Of a stretch of 64,000 bases of DNA, positions 48,801 to 54,033 are shown in pieces; position 1 is the first letter of the stretch; every line of letters starts with the position of its first letter. Both the position numbers and the translations under genes were made by a program. The notes under the pieces are model-generated. The model searched no databases, was not told where the DNA came from, and saw only the letters and a list, made by a program, of their open reading frames with translations. The stretch comes from Gerris lacustris (Eukaryota > Arthropoda > Insecta > Hemiptera > Gerridae): the NCBI GenBank assembly GCA_951217055.1, contig OX578286.1, positions 27,782,720 through 27,846,719 on the forward strand, written 5' to 3'.

Positions 48801-51800
48801 GTTGGAAAAGGACTTAAATACTTCAAAGTCCTGAAGTTTAAGGTTTGAACTAACTCTAAGTTGTGTATCTCGTTAGCTATAACCCTGGTGGCACTGGGCA
48901 CTTCTATGCCGGACACCTTCGCATCCAAGATGGCGCTGGTACAAAGCAAAAATGCGGACGAAGCCGTCGGCAACATATACGGATCAAATTCAGTAAACGT
49001 ATTTCTCGGTATCGGCCTTCCTTGGTCTATGGCCACTTTATACCATTGGAACCAGGTAATTATTATCAAATTTATTAATATTTTTTTGTCCGAAACTTTT
49101 TTTCCCGCGGGATTTGTTGCACAGCTATAACACTAGTTGCGTTCGGTACATCTCTGCCGGATACTCTGGGTGCTAAAGCTGTTACCATAGTGGAGAGGAC
49201 GGCCGACGGAGCAATAACTCATATAACCGGCAGTATATCGGTTAATGTACTTATGGGTGTCAGTATGCCTTGGTTGGTCGCTGCAATTTACCACGAAACA
49301 CAGGTTTATTTTTTCACTCTTATTTTTTTATTATTATTTTTATGTAGTTACTAGTTTAAATTATTTCTTTGTAATAAGTAACTATGTTTAGTAATAATAC
49401 AAATTTAACTGAATTCCATGATTGGAGAAATCACCCTACAATGACTTTAGGGCTCGGATCGATATGCTCGATAAAATCTCCAGATATGCTCGAAAACCAT
49501 ATGTTTTATGCTCGATAGATATGCTCGAAAAACCCATTATATGCTTGATAGATATGCTCGAAAAAAAACCCATTATATGCTGTTAAATATGCAGAATATG
49601 TTTGAAAAACACTGTTCAAAACTATAGAGAAGACAGTGAAACGAAAAAATCTACAACTTATCTTTATATAGAAGCAATATTTAAATCGTATGTATGATAC
49701 ACTGCTATATCCTTCCTTAAGTTTCAAGTATATGTATGAGAAGTTTTATGTAAAAGTTACAATTTAAAAGTTTATTTACAAAATGTTCAGTATTAGGCGA
49801 GTTAATGAAGTAGATTGGCATTGGTCTGTAAATCAAGATTCTTTCTATATTTTCACTTTTAAGTGATTTTCTTAAATCGGCCAATAAAATCTTTCAACGT
49901 CAATTGACACGAGAGGTAAATACTTAACTGATGCTGCACCTTGTGCAGAGTAGTTTGGAAAATCGTCTGACATTGCAGACTCGCCACACTGCATCTTCTC
50001 CAAACGGGATTTTTAGCCAGCTCAAACTCCAACTTTTTTTTCACGGTTTTTCCAGTCTCTCCAGGTCACAAGTTGCCTTTTTCGATGACTCCGTTTAATG
50101 TAGCAACCACTTCAATCAACTCCATCCCTCGAGATTCCAACATTAGGATGACCTCAGAAATGACGCTCATCTTAGTCTTTGATGAAAGTCAAGCATGGCA
50201 TCAAGTCCTTAATTTCAAAAGCAGCCCGAGCTTTCGTGGTGGTCAGGGCCCGAATGAGGGGGGGGGGGAGAATTTGAATAAAAACAAACTATTTAGGCAA
50301 AAACCACAAGAATATGCATTTATATGCTCGATAAATTTAAATTCTGTTGGTCCCAGAGAGATGAAAATACCACCAAAAGGCTTCTTTCAATGTGTACTAT
50401 TCAAGAAAAAAAGATGTAAATATGCTCAAATCCGAGCCCTATTTATCAGTACTTCTTTAGATTGTTACTCCCCTATGTTTTTTTTTAAGCATATAAATCA
50501 CTTTGACTAAATAACTATTAAGACAAAGGGACCAATAACATTAATAGAAACCAATAAAATTAATGTTTAGTTGATTGACTACGGGAGTTTTTATAAGGGG
50601 AGTAACAGTCTATAGAAGAAAATTCCGTACACCTTCTTTAGATTGTTACTCCCTTCTTTAAATATTTTTTTGTAAGGGGAGTAACAATCTAAAGAAGTGC
50701 CGATTTATCTTAACAATCTAGGTATATTCAAGTGAATTCTGTGTTTTGAATGTACTGTAATAAGAGAAAATTTCCTCAGGTAGTGATTGTTCATAACAAA
50801 TATCCATTACAACCTTTGACTTTCAAAAAAATTAACATACAGCCAGTTTCACAATGAGGCTGTACAATATCTTATATAAAAGTTGGAGCAAAATTACTTA
50901 ATTTGGTTATCTCCACCTAAATGTCATTATTATAAGATGAAACCAATTGTTGGAAGCTTTCACTCTATATTGCAAAGGATGTATATATTTTGTTTTCTAT
51001 ATTTTTGGACTGTAATATGCATGTATAACATGAACATGCTTGACACTAATTGATCTCGAATTCAAGTGCATACTACAGTCGAATTTTGAAAATTTAAAAC
51101 CCAAGAGATGGCAAAATTTGAATTATCATCATGGACAATTCCAACTTTATGTTTCCAGTCTTGGAATTATCAAATAGATTATTATTATAGTGTTATCAAG
51201 ATTTGCTCTTATTGGTGTTATTACCGAAATAATAAAACACAAGTAACGAGTACCAATGTGGGAAGGTTAGTGGGAAGAATTATCTTATGGTTGAGGAACA
51301 AAGGTGTATGGGATATTACAAAGGTTGGTCAGTGAGTAAGGTCTCCACATTTTTAAAAAAATTGACAAAAACATGTATTAAAAATAAAACTGATTTTTTT
51401 TTGTAGGCAAACTATAAATTATTTCTCAACATAATCATTCTCCCAATCCAAGCTCTTTTGGAGTCTTAAGGGCAACTTTTTAATACCAGTGTCAAATAAA
51501 TCTCCCGCCAGGTCACTAAGCGAGCTTTGCACCTCTTTCTTGACTTCGTCATCATTATCAAAGCGTTGGCCACCCAAGTGTTCTTTAAGGTAGGTGAAAA
51601 GATGGTAATCACTAGGTGTCAAGTCTGGATTGTAAGGTGGATGAGTCACTATGTCCTAACCAAACTTGATCAGGATGTTCTTTGTGGAGTTTGCCACATG
51701 AGGACGGGCGTTTTCATGCAGTAGCAACACACCTTTTGTCAACATGCCCTGCCTTGGAACCCTCCTCACACAAACCTTATGGAACATCAATTTTTCATTC

Positions 51801-52856
51801 AAAATGGTCTGTATAGAAATTTTAGAAATGTTAGGAAGCAATAAACAAAGTTCACGAGTAGTTATACGTCGATCTTGTCGCACCAATTCATCGACTTTTG
51901 CCACCACCTCATCTGTGATGTTTTTGGTCTCTCATTTCGCTCTTTATCATGAATATTTGTCCAGTCAAAACTTACAAATCCATTTATGCACATTTTTTAT
52001 GTCAATACATCCATAAACTTTGCAAAGCTGTCTGTGAATTTCAATTGGCAGAACGTCTTTTGCTGTAAGATAACATATGACTTCGCGGAGGCCCCACTTG
52101 GCAGAGACGGAAATTGGGAGATCCATTTCAAACAGCTCTAGTTGGCAAATTAAAATGTTCAGAGGATTCAGCGATGGTTTGTTTGAAAGAGGGAAATGAA
52201 GGGACATGGCAGTGTAGCCACCTCTCTCGTCCGATGTTGTCAGCTGAAGACCAAGTGTTGGAGACCTTACTTATTGACCAACCCTCCCAGGGTAGATTGG
52301 GAGAGTTTGGGTTTTCCCCTAATTTTATGGGTTTTTTTCTCATCCTACATAGGCTACCCTAATAATCCCATACACCTTTGTTCCTCAACTGGAAAATAAT
52401 TTCTCTTATGCGGATAAACGCCAAATACTACCCTCACACTACCCCTCTCACACTCTGTACTTGTAATTTCATACACATCAAAAGCTTAAACTGTAGTCAA
52501 AGCCAGTCTGCATTTTATGTATGGTTAACACAATGTTTCATCTTTAATTTGTTTATGTATATTTAATTCCTTTTTCAATCTTTAATTGATTTTTTTTAAA
52601 TTTTGTTTACTAGGGTACTGAATTTAGAGTAGAAGCAGGTGGACTTGGTTTCAGCGTGTTGCTCTACACTATAGCCGCTATTATAGCAATGGTGCTGTTG
52701 ATAGTGCGTCGTAATTTCTCTGTATTTGGCAAGGCTGAGATTGGAGGTCCGGCTACGGGTAAATACGCTTCGGCAGGTATCCTCCTCTCTATGTGGGTTC
52801 TCTACCTCGTCTTCTCCTACCTTCAGATACATGGAGTCATCAAGGCTAATTTTTAA
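19288..52856 (+). CDS. Calx: Na+/Ca2+ exchanger, NCX/Calx family (complete, 15 coding positions)
   Basis: Plasma-membrane antiporter that extrudes Ca2+ in exchange for Na+. I joined exons 19288-19527, 20634-20760, 21867-22045, 22149-22383, 23334-23469, 23839-23947, 25650-25831, 27899-27992, 29026-29167, 31444-31637, 32529-32673, 33752-33930, 35563-35713, then 48877-49055 or 49125-49303, and 52614-52856. All introns are GT-AG and all phases agree, giving 844 aa without a stop. Visible hallmarks are the alpha-1 motif [19 protein letters not shown], acidic Calx-beta ends (IVDDD, ISNDD), the pre-alpha-2 helix [11 protein letters not shown] and the alpha-2 motif [14 protein letters not shown]. The length is a little below what I recall for the fly protein (about 950 aa), and no cleavable signal peptide is encoded in exon 1. 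The fly homologue is inhibited by Ca2+ bound to CBD1; whether this one is cannot be read from sequence. The symbol follows the fly gene name. Confidence 0.96.
19528..20633 (+). other. Calx intron 1, no clear repeat
   Basis: Unremarkable sequence. About 20010-20350 contains moderately GC-rich words (GTGTGGAC repeated) that could be an old transposon. No exon seen. Confidence 0.4.
20634..20760 (+). CDS. Calx: Calx exon 2: start of alpha-1 signature
   Basis: Residues 81-122 plus one base (phase 0 to 1), between a TTTTTCAG acceptor and a GTATGT donor. It ends with [16 protein letters not shown], the first half of the alpha-1 repeat signature that lines the ion pathway in NCX proteins. Confidence 0.96.
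21170..21348. repeat. 22-bp minisatellite x8 in Calx intron 2
   Basis: Unit GGACTCCACCCATCCATCTGCA. The 126-residue plus frame across it is a by-product. Confidence 0.9.
21867..22045 (+). CDS. Calx: Calx exon 3: alpha-1 repeat core
   Basis: Residues 123-182 (phase 1 to 0). It contains [12 protein letters not shown], where the Glu is the conserved alpha-1 acidic ligand, and [16 protein letters not shown] with the conserved Ser and Asn of the second alpha-1 helix. Like exons 14a and 14b it is 179 nt with phase 1 to 0. This matches the idea that the two alpha repeats arose from one ancestral unit, though the equal length may be chance. Confidence 0.96.
22149..22383 (+). CDS. Calx: Calx exon 4: TM helices and start of cytosolic loop
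   Basis: Residues 183-260 plus one base (phase 0 to 1). Hydrophobic stretches [20 protein letters not shown] and [18 protein letters not shown] are joined by [12 protein letters not shown], a very typical NCX loop. The basic segment after the helix (VRSSKNKQQ) falls where the autoinhibitory XIP region sits in vertebrate NCX1. The donor is GTGAGT; reading through it gives a TAG at once. Confidence 0.96.
22384..23333 (+). other. Calx intron 4
   Basis: No transposon recognised. 22840-22930 is a degenerate GGGCAATGGGCC-rich stretch. No exon seen. Confidence 0.4.
23334..23469 (+). CDS. Calx: Calx exon 5: cytosolic loop, proximal part
   Basis: Residues 261-305 plus two bases (phase 1 to 2). Charged helical sequence, for example [20 protein letters not shown], in the linker (catenin-like) part of the loop before the Calx-beta domains. 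Acceptor TTTTTTAG, donor GTAAGC. Confidence 0.92.
23634..23752 (-). repeat. tRNA-like SINE fragment
   Basis: On the minus strand: TGGTGTAATGGTTAGAGCAT (tRNA A-box-like) and GGTGGATCAAG (B-box-like), then a body ending GGCAGTTGATTT-like words (complement). The short distance and lack of an acceptor stem argue against a real tRNA gene. In Calx intron 5. Confidence 0.5.
23839..23947 (+). CDS. Calx: Calx exon 6: cytosolic loop
   Basis: Residues 306-342 (phase 2 to 0). It contains [19 protein letters not shown], matching the conserved tyrosine/arginine-rich stretch just before CBD1 in NCX proteins. Acceptor TGTTTCAG, donor GTAAAT. Confidence 0.92.
24590..25310 (+). repeat. Dispersed repeat in Calx intron 6
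   Basis: Begins GATTTCAATGGAATTATCCG, shared with the DNA flanking the hAT at 17406-18537. It includes a GT-rich microsatellite (24668-24710) and a tandem AAATTTTTCCGGAAAATTCG pair. Features of a degraded long repeat; no coding region. Confidence 0.5.
25650..25831 (+). CDS. Calx: Calx exon 7: CBD1, first strands
   Basis: Residues 343-402 plus two bases (phase 0 to 2). Starts the first Calx-beta domain: [20 protein letters not shown], the usual strand A/B pattern with the conserved Glu, then [13 protein letters not shown]. Confidence 0.95.
25897..25915 (+). repeat. 19-base G tract
   Basis: Uninterrupted G run just after the Calx exon 7 donor. A similar 17-G run lies at 13991-14007, upstream of transposase exon 2. 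Length may be unreliable in assembly. Confidence 0.8.
26200..26900 (-). repeat. Dispersed family B, inverse copy
   Basis: Shares with 30330-30870 in reverse: GCGGACCAAAGCGATTAAAA, TCTTACGTTCTAA, ACACCGACACTACAATGA and the ACAAGCATATAAC region. In Calx intron 7. Confidence 0.55.
27328..27812 (-). repeat. Long tRNA-headed SINE-like element, minus copy
   Basis: Near full-length match in reverse to 59052-59541. On the minus strand it starts GTTTACATGTTATAAAGAAA, with GGCCGTGTGGATT (A-box-like) and GGGTTCGATTCCTCGCCG (B-box-like). Confidence 0.7.
27899..27992 (+). CDS. Calx: Calx exon 8: CBD1, middle strands
   Basis: Residues 403-434 (phase 2 to 0). [18 protein letters not shown] is the Calx-beta 'DGSA..G.DY' signature, followed by a strand ending FQKEKQ. 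A short 94-nt exon after a 2-kb, repeat-filled intron. Confidence 0.95.
28140..28610 (-). repeat. Dispersed family A copy in Calx intron 8
   Basis: GGGGAATCGAACCCGG, CTCAGGAACAAGATTTGTCC and TTTTCACTCCAGCACAATAC match 1465-2030. Confidence 0.6.
28641..28930. mobile_element. piggyBac-type MITE, 290 bp, TTAA TSD
   Basis: Ends CACGTTCACGGCG and CGCCGTGAACGTG flanked by TTAA at 28637-28640 and 28931-28934. TTAA duplication with such ends is characteristic of piggyBac-type elements. No transposase. Ends 95 bp before Calx exon 9. Confidence 0.88.
29026..29167 (+). CDS. Calx: Calx exon 9: CBD1, Ca2+-site end
   Basis: Residues 435-481 plus one base (phase 0 to 1). It contains [19 protein letters not shown] and ends EITIVDDDG. 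These acidic clusters form the Ca2+ sites of CBD1 in characterised exchangers. Confidence 0.95.
29231..29890. repeat. 20-bp satellite-like array, about 33 copies
   Basis: Unit GTAATCGTATGAAGTATAAG, extremely homogeneous. Variants are GTAATCGAAT and ATAATCGTAT, some spaced 140-160 bp apart. The minus strand lacks stops in one frame, giving a spurious 246-residue frame. Directly after Calx exon 9. Confidence 0.97.
30010..31255. mobile_element. hAT MITE family H with nested insertion, perfect TSD
   Basis: Flanked by CAAATTTC at 30002-30009 and 31256-31263. The left end is GGTACTTCTTCAGATTATTA and the right GGGAGTACCAGTCTACAGAA. Internal repeats of the family (ATTCCTTTGTCTAAATAA) surround a younger insert at 30116-30899. 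Confidence 0.88.
30116..30899 (+). mobile_element. Element with ATTGAAGCGAGCGTA ends, nested; contains family B
   Basis: Left ATTGAAGCGAGCGTA and right TACGCTCGCTTCAAT are perfect 15-bp inverted ends. It carries family B and a (GACA) run at 30788-30849. A GACA microsatellite next to an AAATCGGTC-like motif is shared by several dispersed families here. Confidence 0.7.
31444..31637 (+). CDS. Calx: Calx exon 10: CBD2, first strands
   Basis: Residues 482-546 (phase 1 to 0). [20 protein letters not shown] starts the second Calx-beta domain, and later [18 protein letters not shown] matches the G.DY...G strand. In flies CBD2 does not bind Ca2+ but carries splice variation. I saw no alternative CBD2 exon here. 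Confidence 0.95.
31675..32480. repeat. 133-bp tandem repeat x6 in Calx intron 10
   Basis: Unit starts AACATAGCATCTAAACACTA, with repeats at 31931, 32064, 32197 and 32331. Ends about 50 bp before exon 11. Confidence 0.92.
32529..32673 (+). CDS. Calx: Calx exon 11: CBD2 end
   Basis: Residues 547-594 plus one base (phase 0 to 1). [20 protein letters not shown] and ITISNDDG close CBD2. One of the two acidic clusters is weaker than in CBD1 (YNDLD instead of VDD). Confidence 0.94.
32674..33751 (+). other. Calx intron 11, nothing recognised
   Basis: Unique sequence; open frames at 33099-33523 have no domain. A long T tract precedes the exon 12 acceptor. Confidence 0.4.
33752..33930 (+). CDS. Calx: Calx exon 12: loop end and entry helix
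   Basis: Residues 595-654 (phase 1 to 0). It runs from CBD2 through an acidic linker ([17 protein letters not shown]) into the membrane helix HFLCFFWK, which continues in exon 13. This is the usual NCX transition back to the membrane. Confidence 0.94.
34285..35430. repeat. About 65-bp tandem repeat, roughly 17 copies, in Calx intron 12
   Basis: Unit: CTCCTTGGAATTGTGCTGGG, GGCAAGTGTCCTAGGTATGG, GAACATCCCCTACTCTCTCT, with length variants. Each unit contains a GTAAGG or GTATGG donor-like word and a C/T-rich tract. Open frames across it are artefacts. Confidence 0.93.
35563..35713 (+). CDS. Calx: Calx exon 13: helices before alpha-2
   Basis: Residues 655-704 plus one base (phase 0 to 1). [19 protein letters not shown] and [16 protein letters not shown] are near-diagnostic for NCX. 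The phase-1 donor (ACA G/GTAAAA) needs a phase-1 alpha-2 exon, and both 14a and 14b fit. Confidence 0.95.
36514..36763. mobile_element. hAT MITE family H, perfect 8-bp TSD
   Basis: Flanked by CAAACCCT at 36506-36513 and 36764-36771. Ends GGTTTTTCTTTAGGTTG and GTTTAAAGAAGTGCC. Confidence 0.9.
37297..37890. repeat. 24-bp repeat in alternating 48-bp dimers, about 25 units
   Basis: Two unit types alternate: GTTACTAGTCTAGTTAATCAACTT (written here as GTTACTAGTCTA + GTTAATCAACTT) and GTTACTAGTCTA + GTTTGTCAAGTT. No unique spacers, so it is not CRISPR-like. Confidence 0.92.
38318..38493 (-). repeat. tRNA-derived SINE in Calx intron 13
   Basis: Minus strand: GGGCCGGTGTAGCCGAGGGG, then TTAGCGCACTCGACTC, and AGTTCAAATCC as B box (38418-38428). 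The body continues to CCTGGCAGTTGATTGGGAC. Confidence 0.65.
39062..39440 (-). repeat. Dispersed family C, single-unit copy
   Basis: Inverse of 15505-16170: TTTCTGTACGAAGTACG, GTCTGTCTGTC, ATGAAATTCGGCACACAGG, AAGATGGCGGCC, ACCGGCGATTATCGCC. Confidence 0.7.
40427..40640. repeat. 26-bp tandem repeat x8
   Basis: Unit ATTATAAATAATTCATTCAT plus TATTCC. Preceded by TTAACCCCTTCAGCGCC, a lone piggyBac-like end. Confidence 0.92.
41017..41740 (-). repeat. Dispersed family E, copy without the MITE
   Basis: Inverse of 8161-9310 but lacking the 550-bp insert: TTTGTGAT runs on to GATAAACATTGAATGACAG. The frames at 40761-41146 and 41388-41612 overlap it and are not genes. Confidence 0.75.
41745..41865. 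repeat. About 34-bp tandem repeat x4
   Basis: Unit CATTCTACCTTCTTCCAGTA plus TTAATCTCTATGTT. Degenerate forms continue to 43200. Confidence 0.75.
41985..42200. repeat. Dispersed family D copy
   Basis: CAACGGAAGCTATGTGATCG, GTCTGTCTGTCG and TTAATGAAATTTGAATGGTA are shared with 3700-3960 (inverse) and 46490-46640. Confidence 0.55.
42631..42924. mobile_element. piggyBac-type MITE, 294 bp, TTAA TSD
   Basis: Ends CCCATTCAATGCG and CGCATTCAATGGG flanked by TTAA at 42627-42630 and 42925-42928. Contains two GGTGGATCCAC palindromes near the left end and a T tract at 42819-42854. The 73-residue frame is incidental. Confidence 0.88.
44210..44450. repeat. 24/27-bp tandem repeat x9
   Basis: Unit GTAATCATTGCATCGTGGGC plus AAAT with or without GTT. 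Divisible by 3, hence an open frame. Confidence 0.85.
45262..45510. repeat. Head-to-head inverted pair of the tRNA-derived SINE
   Basis: A minus copy (B-box complement GGACTTGAACC at 45339-45349) is joined at its head to a plus copy (GGTTCAAGTCC at about 45425). The arms share the body up to TAATTATAATTT. Transcribed, this folds into a long hairpin inside Calx intron 13. Confidence 0.7.
45515..46875. other. Calx intron 13 segment; imperfect duplications and family D
   Basis: 45670-45830 has repeated CCCAGTGTGGGCTTRTGCCA and ATTATCTACTTGC words. 46490-46640 is a family D copy. No gene seen. Confidence 0.4.
46876..48390 (+). pseudogene. Decayed pogo/Tigger-like transposon
   Basis: Ends CAGTAGAACCCTTCATATC and GGATATGAGGAGTTCCACTG, typical of pogo/Tigger. 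A coding remnant starts near ATG 47119 (MAAPQKRVE, then an in-frame stop, then KLDIL and in another frame GVGTTVI.DWKKG), resembling the pogo N-terminal DNA-binding region. Stops and a frameshift are present, and a 959-bp element interrupts it. Confidence 0.65.
47282..48240. mobile_element. 959-bp element with 22-bp inverted ends, nested in pogo remnant
   Basis: Starts GGGTGATTCCAATTTAAAG and ends CTTTAAATTGGAATCACCC. Interior repeats CACGGTTGTTACA/CGGTAATTAC several times, possibly binding sites. No clear TSD or coding region. Confidence 0.75.
48877..49055 (+). CDS. Calx: Calx exon 14a: canonical alpha-2 repeat
   Basis: Residues 705-764 of isoform A (179 nt, phase 1 to 0), after a 13-kb intron. 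[18 protein letters not shown] and [19 protein letters not shown] match the classical NCX alpha-2 repeat. Ala6, Thr9, Ser10, Asp13, Ser37 and Asn41 of the exon correspond to the Ca2+/Na+ ligand positions inferred from archaeal NCX structures. Acceptor CGTTAG, donor GTAATT. Exon 14b lies 69 bp downstream. Confidence 0.94.
49056..49124 (+). other. 69-bp intron between alternative exons 14a and 14b
   Basis: Shortest intron of the gene. It holds the whole acceptor region of 14b (TTTTTTTCCCGCGG then TTTGTTGCACAG), so 14b's branch point must lie within 69 bases of the 14a donor. Confidence 0.85.
49125..49303 (+). CDS. Calx: Calx exon 14b: divergent alternative alpha-2 repeat
   Basis: A second alpha-2 exon of exactly the same length and phase as 14a, 30 of 60 residues identical. 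It keeps [23 protein letters not shown] and YH, hence all six positions listed for 14a. It differs around them: FASK becomes LGAK, GNIYGSN becomes THITGSI, and GIG becomes GVS. Acceptor TTGCACAG, donor GTTTAT (weak). It is fully open and the residues expected to matter are kept, so it is unlikely to be a dead duplicate. Used instead of 14a it gives isoform B, also 844 aa. Confidence 0.9.
49449..50440. mobile_element. 992-bp inverted-end element (AGGGCTCGGAT)
   Basis: Ends AGGGCTCGGATCGATATGCT and GCTCAAATCCGAGCCCT. Left part contains repeated GATATGCTCGAAAAA words. No TSD confirmed. Family H MITE inserted 7 bp beyond its right end. Confidence 0.7.
50448..50701. mobile_element. hAT MITE family H
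   Basis: Ends AGTACTTCTTTAGATTG and AATCTAAAGAAGTGCC, flanks TATTTATC and GATTTATC (7 of 8). Confidence 0.85.
51320..52292 (-). mobile_element. Mariner element with internal deletion
   Basis: Inverted ends: AAGGTTGGTCAGTGAGTAAG at the left and CTTACTTATTGACCAACCCT at the right. TA dinucleotides lie just outside, though the right end is a few bases longer. Contains the defective transposase below. Confidence 0.8.
51419..52126 (-). pseudogene. Mariner transposase, deleted and mutated
   Basis: On the minus strand the N-terminal HTH part ([33 protein letters not shown]) is followed by [21 protein letters not shown] jump then leads to [19 protein letters not shown] and [20 protein letters not shown]. 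The middle of the catalytic domain, with the first Asp, is missing; HDNARPH has become HENARPH; and frameshifts separate the parts. Dead copy. Confidence 0.88.
52614..52856 (+). CDS. Calx: Calx exon 15: C-terminal helices and stop
   Basis: Residues 765-844 and [23 protein letters not shown] starts the penultimate helix, [20 protein letters not shown] is the typical short cytosolic loop, and the protein ends with [19 protein letters not shown]. Acceptor TTTACTAG after a pyrimidine-rich tract, phase 0 as required. Confidence 0.96.
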   Translation, partial: GTEFRVEAGGLGFSVLLYTIAAIIAMVLLIVRRNFSVFGKAEIGGPATGKYASAGILLSMWVLYLVFSYLQIHGVIKANF

Positions 52857-53400
52857 GAAAAACTAAATATCGCCATTTATATCTAGTGAGATTTGGCGGA
52901 ATTAACTCATGGAGAACAAAACTCAAAGAGTTAATTTTGTTTAAAACATTTTTTTTTTTTTTACAAATTTTACTTAATTATTTGGCTCTTCTTTAGATTG
53001 TTACTCCCCTTATAAAAAAACATAGGGAGTAACAATCTAAAGGAGGAGTATAGAATGTTCTTTTTCAGACTGTTACTCCCCTTATAAAACAGTAGTATAA
53101 TATTCCTTTGTCTCAAAGTTCATTGGACTAAACATCCCTTTGTATTAATTGTTATTTAGTCAAAGTTATTTACATTCTGAAAAAACAGGGGAGTAACAAT
53201 CTGACAAAGTACCAATTATTTCATATACTGGATATTAAATAGGCTATTAATCTATATCCAGAAGAATCATTTTTACTAATAGAAGAAACAATAGTGCTTT
53301 GCCAGATTCGATTAGATAAAGATAACATAAAATGTTCTTTTATATTCAGTTGACCAAGTAAAGTGGTTGAAACCAATAAAAAATATTTTAACTTACTATT
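52857..53400 (+). other. Calx 3' UTR candidate with embedded MITE
   Basis: The first AATAAA-like signal I see after the stop is CCAATAAAAAAT near 53372. If it is used, the 3' UTR is about 520 nt and contains the inverted-repeat MITE at 52984-53213. Transcript support is needed; an earlier non-canonical signal is possible. Confidence 0.4.
52984..53213. mobile_element. hAT MITE family H just after the Calx stop, perfect TSD
   Basis: Flanked by AATTATTT at 52976-52983 and 53214-53221. Ends GGCTCTTCTTTAGATTG and CAATCTGACAAAGTACC. Internal inverted repeats ACTCCCCTTATAAAA/GGGAGTAACAATCT allow strong folding. Confidence 0.9.
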
Positions 53401-53660
53401 CAACTTTTTGAGTTTTGTTTACTTGGATTAAACTATACAATTAGAGTAAAAATGGGCATAATAATAGTAATAATAATAATAATAATAGCTTCCCCAATTT
53501 AAAAGTAACATGCTTTTCTGATGGACGCTTTTATCAGAAGATACAAAGAGAATCGGAGTGTCTTAAAAAGTGACGACTTCCTGGACGAAAAGTCCGAACA
53601 GCAAAATTAATCTGAATTTGATTCCTGAGAAAGATGAGGTATTAAATTATACCTCTATCA

Positions 53661-54033
53661 GAGGGCCTGGGTGGCTCGGAGGCTAGAGCGCTCGCCTTGC
53701 GATAAGGCAAGTTAAGCAGCATCGAGCCGGGTCAGAAGGTGACCGCAGCTCTGGGTTCGATTCCTGGACCAGGTCCCCCGCTCAATGTCCACCCAGCATT
53801 GTTTAAACAAATGGGAAGCTCCTCGAAAGAGTGGCGCCACCAGGTTTCGGCCTGGAAACCATGATGATGACACTCCTGGTTGTAATACAACTAGGAGGGG
53901 AGTCATGGTTCACGACCATATCTTCACACGACATTGTGAAGATTTCGGTCCCTAACCCGGGTTTGATGAATGGGCCCACCTAAGTGGCCTGCATCTTCGG
54001 GTATAAAAAGCCCCCCGGTATATCAAAAAAAAA
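53661..54033 (+). repeat. Full-length tRNA-derived SINE with 12-bp TSD and A-tail
   Basis: Flanked by ATACCTCTATCA at 53649-53660 and 54034-54045. Head GGGCCTGGGTGGCTCGGAGG with CTAGAGCGCTCGCCTTGCGA and B box GGGTTCGATTCC. The body includes CCTGGTTGTAATACAACTAG and the tail ends in A residues. The perfect TSD marks a fairly recent retrotransposition. Confidence 0.88.

Larger units (their letters stand above)
51285..52394. mobile_element. Outer inverted-end element hosting the mariner
   Basis: GGTTGAGGAACAAAGGTGTA at 51288 is the inverse of TACACCTTTGTTCCTCAAC ending near 52390, with TGGGAT(A)TTA continuing inward. The mariner (51320-52292) sits between. Confidence 0.6.

Noticed and set aside
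48767..49069. Minus-strand 100-residue frame opposite exon 14a
   Set aside because: Shadow of the coding exon.
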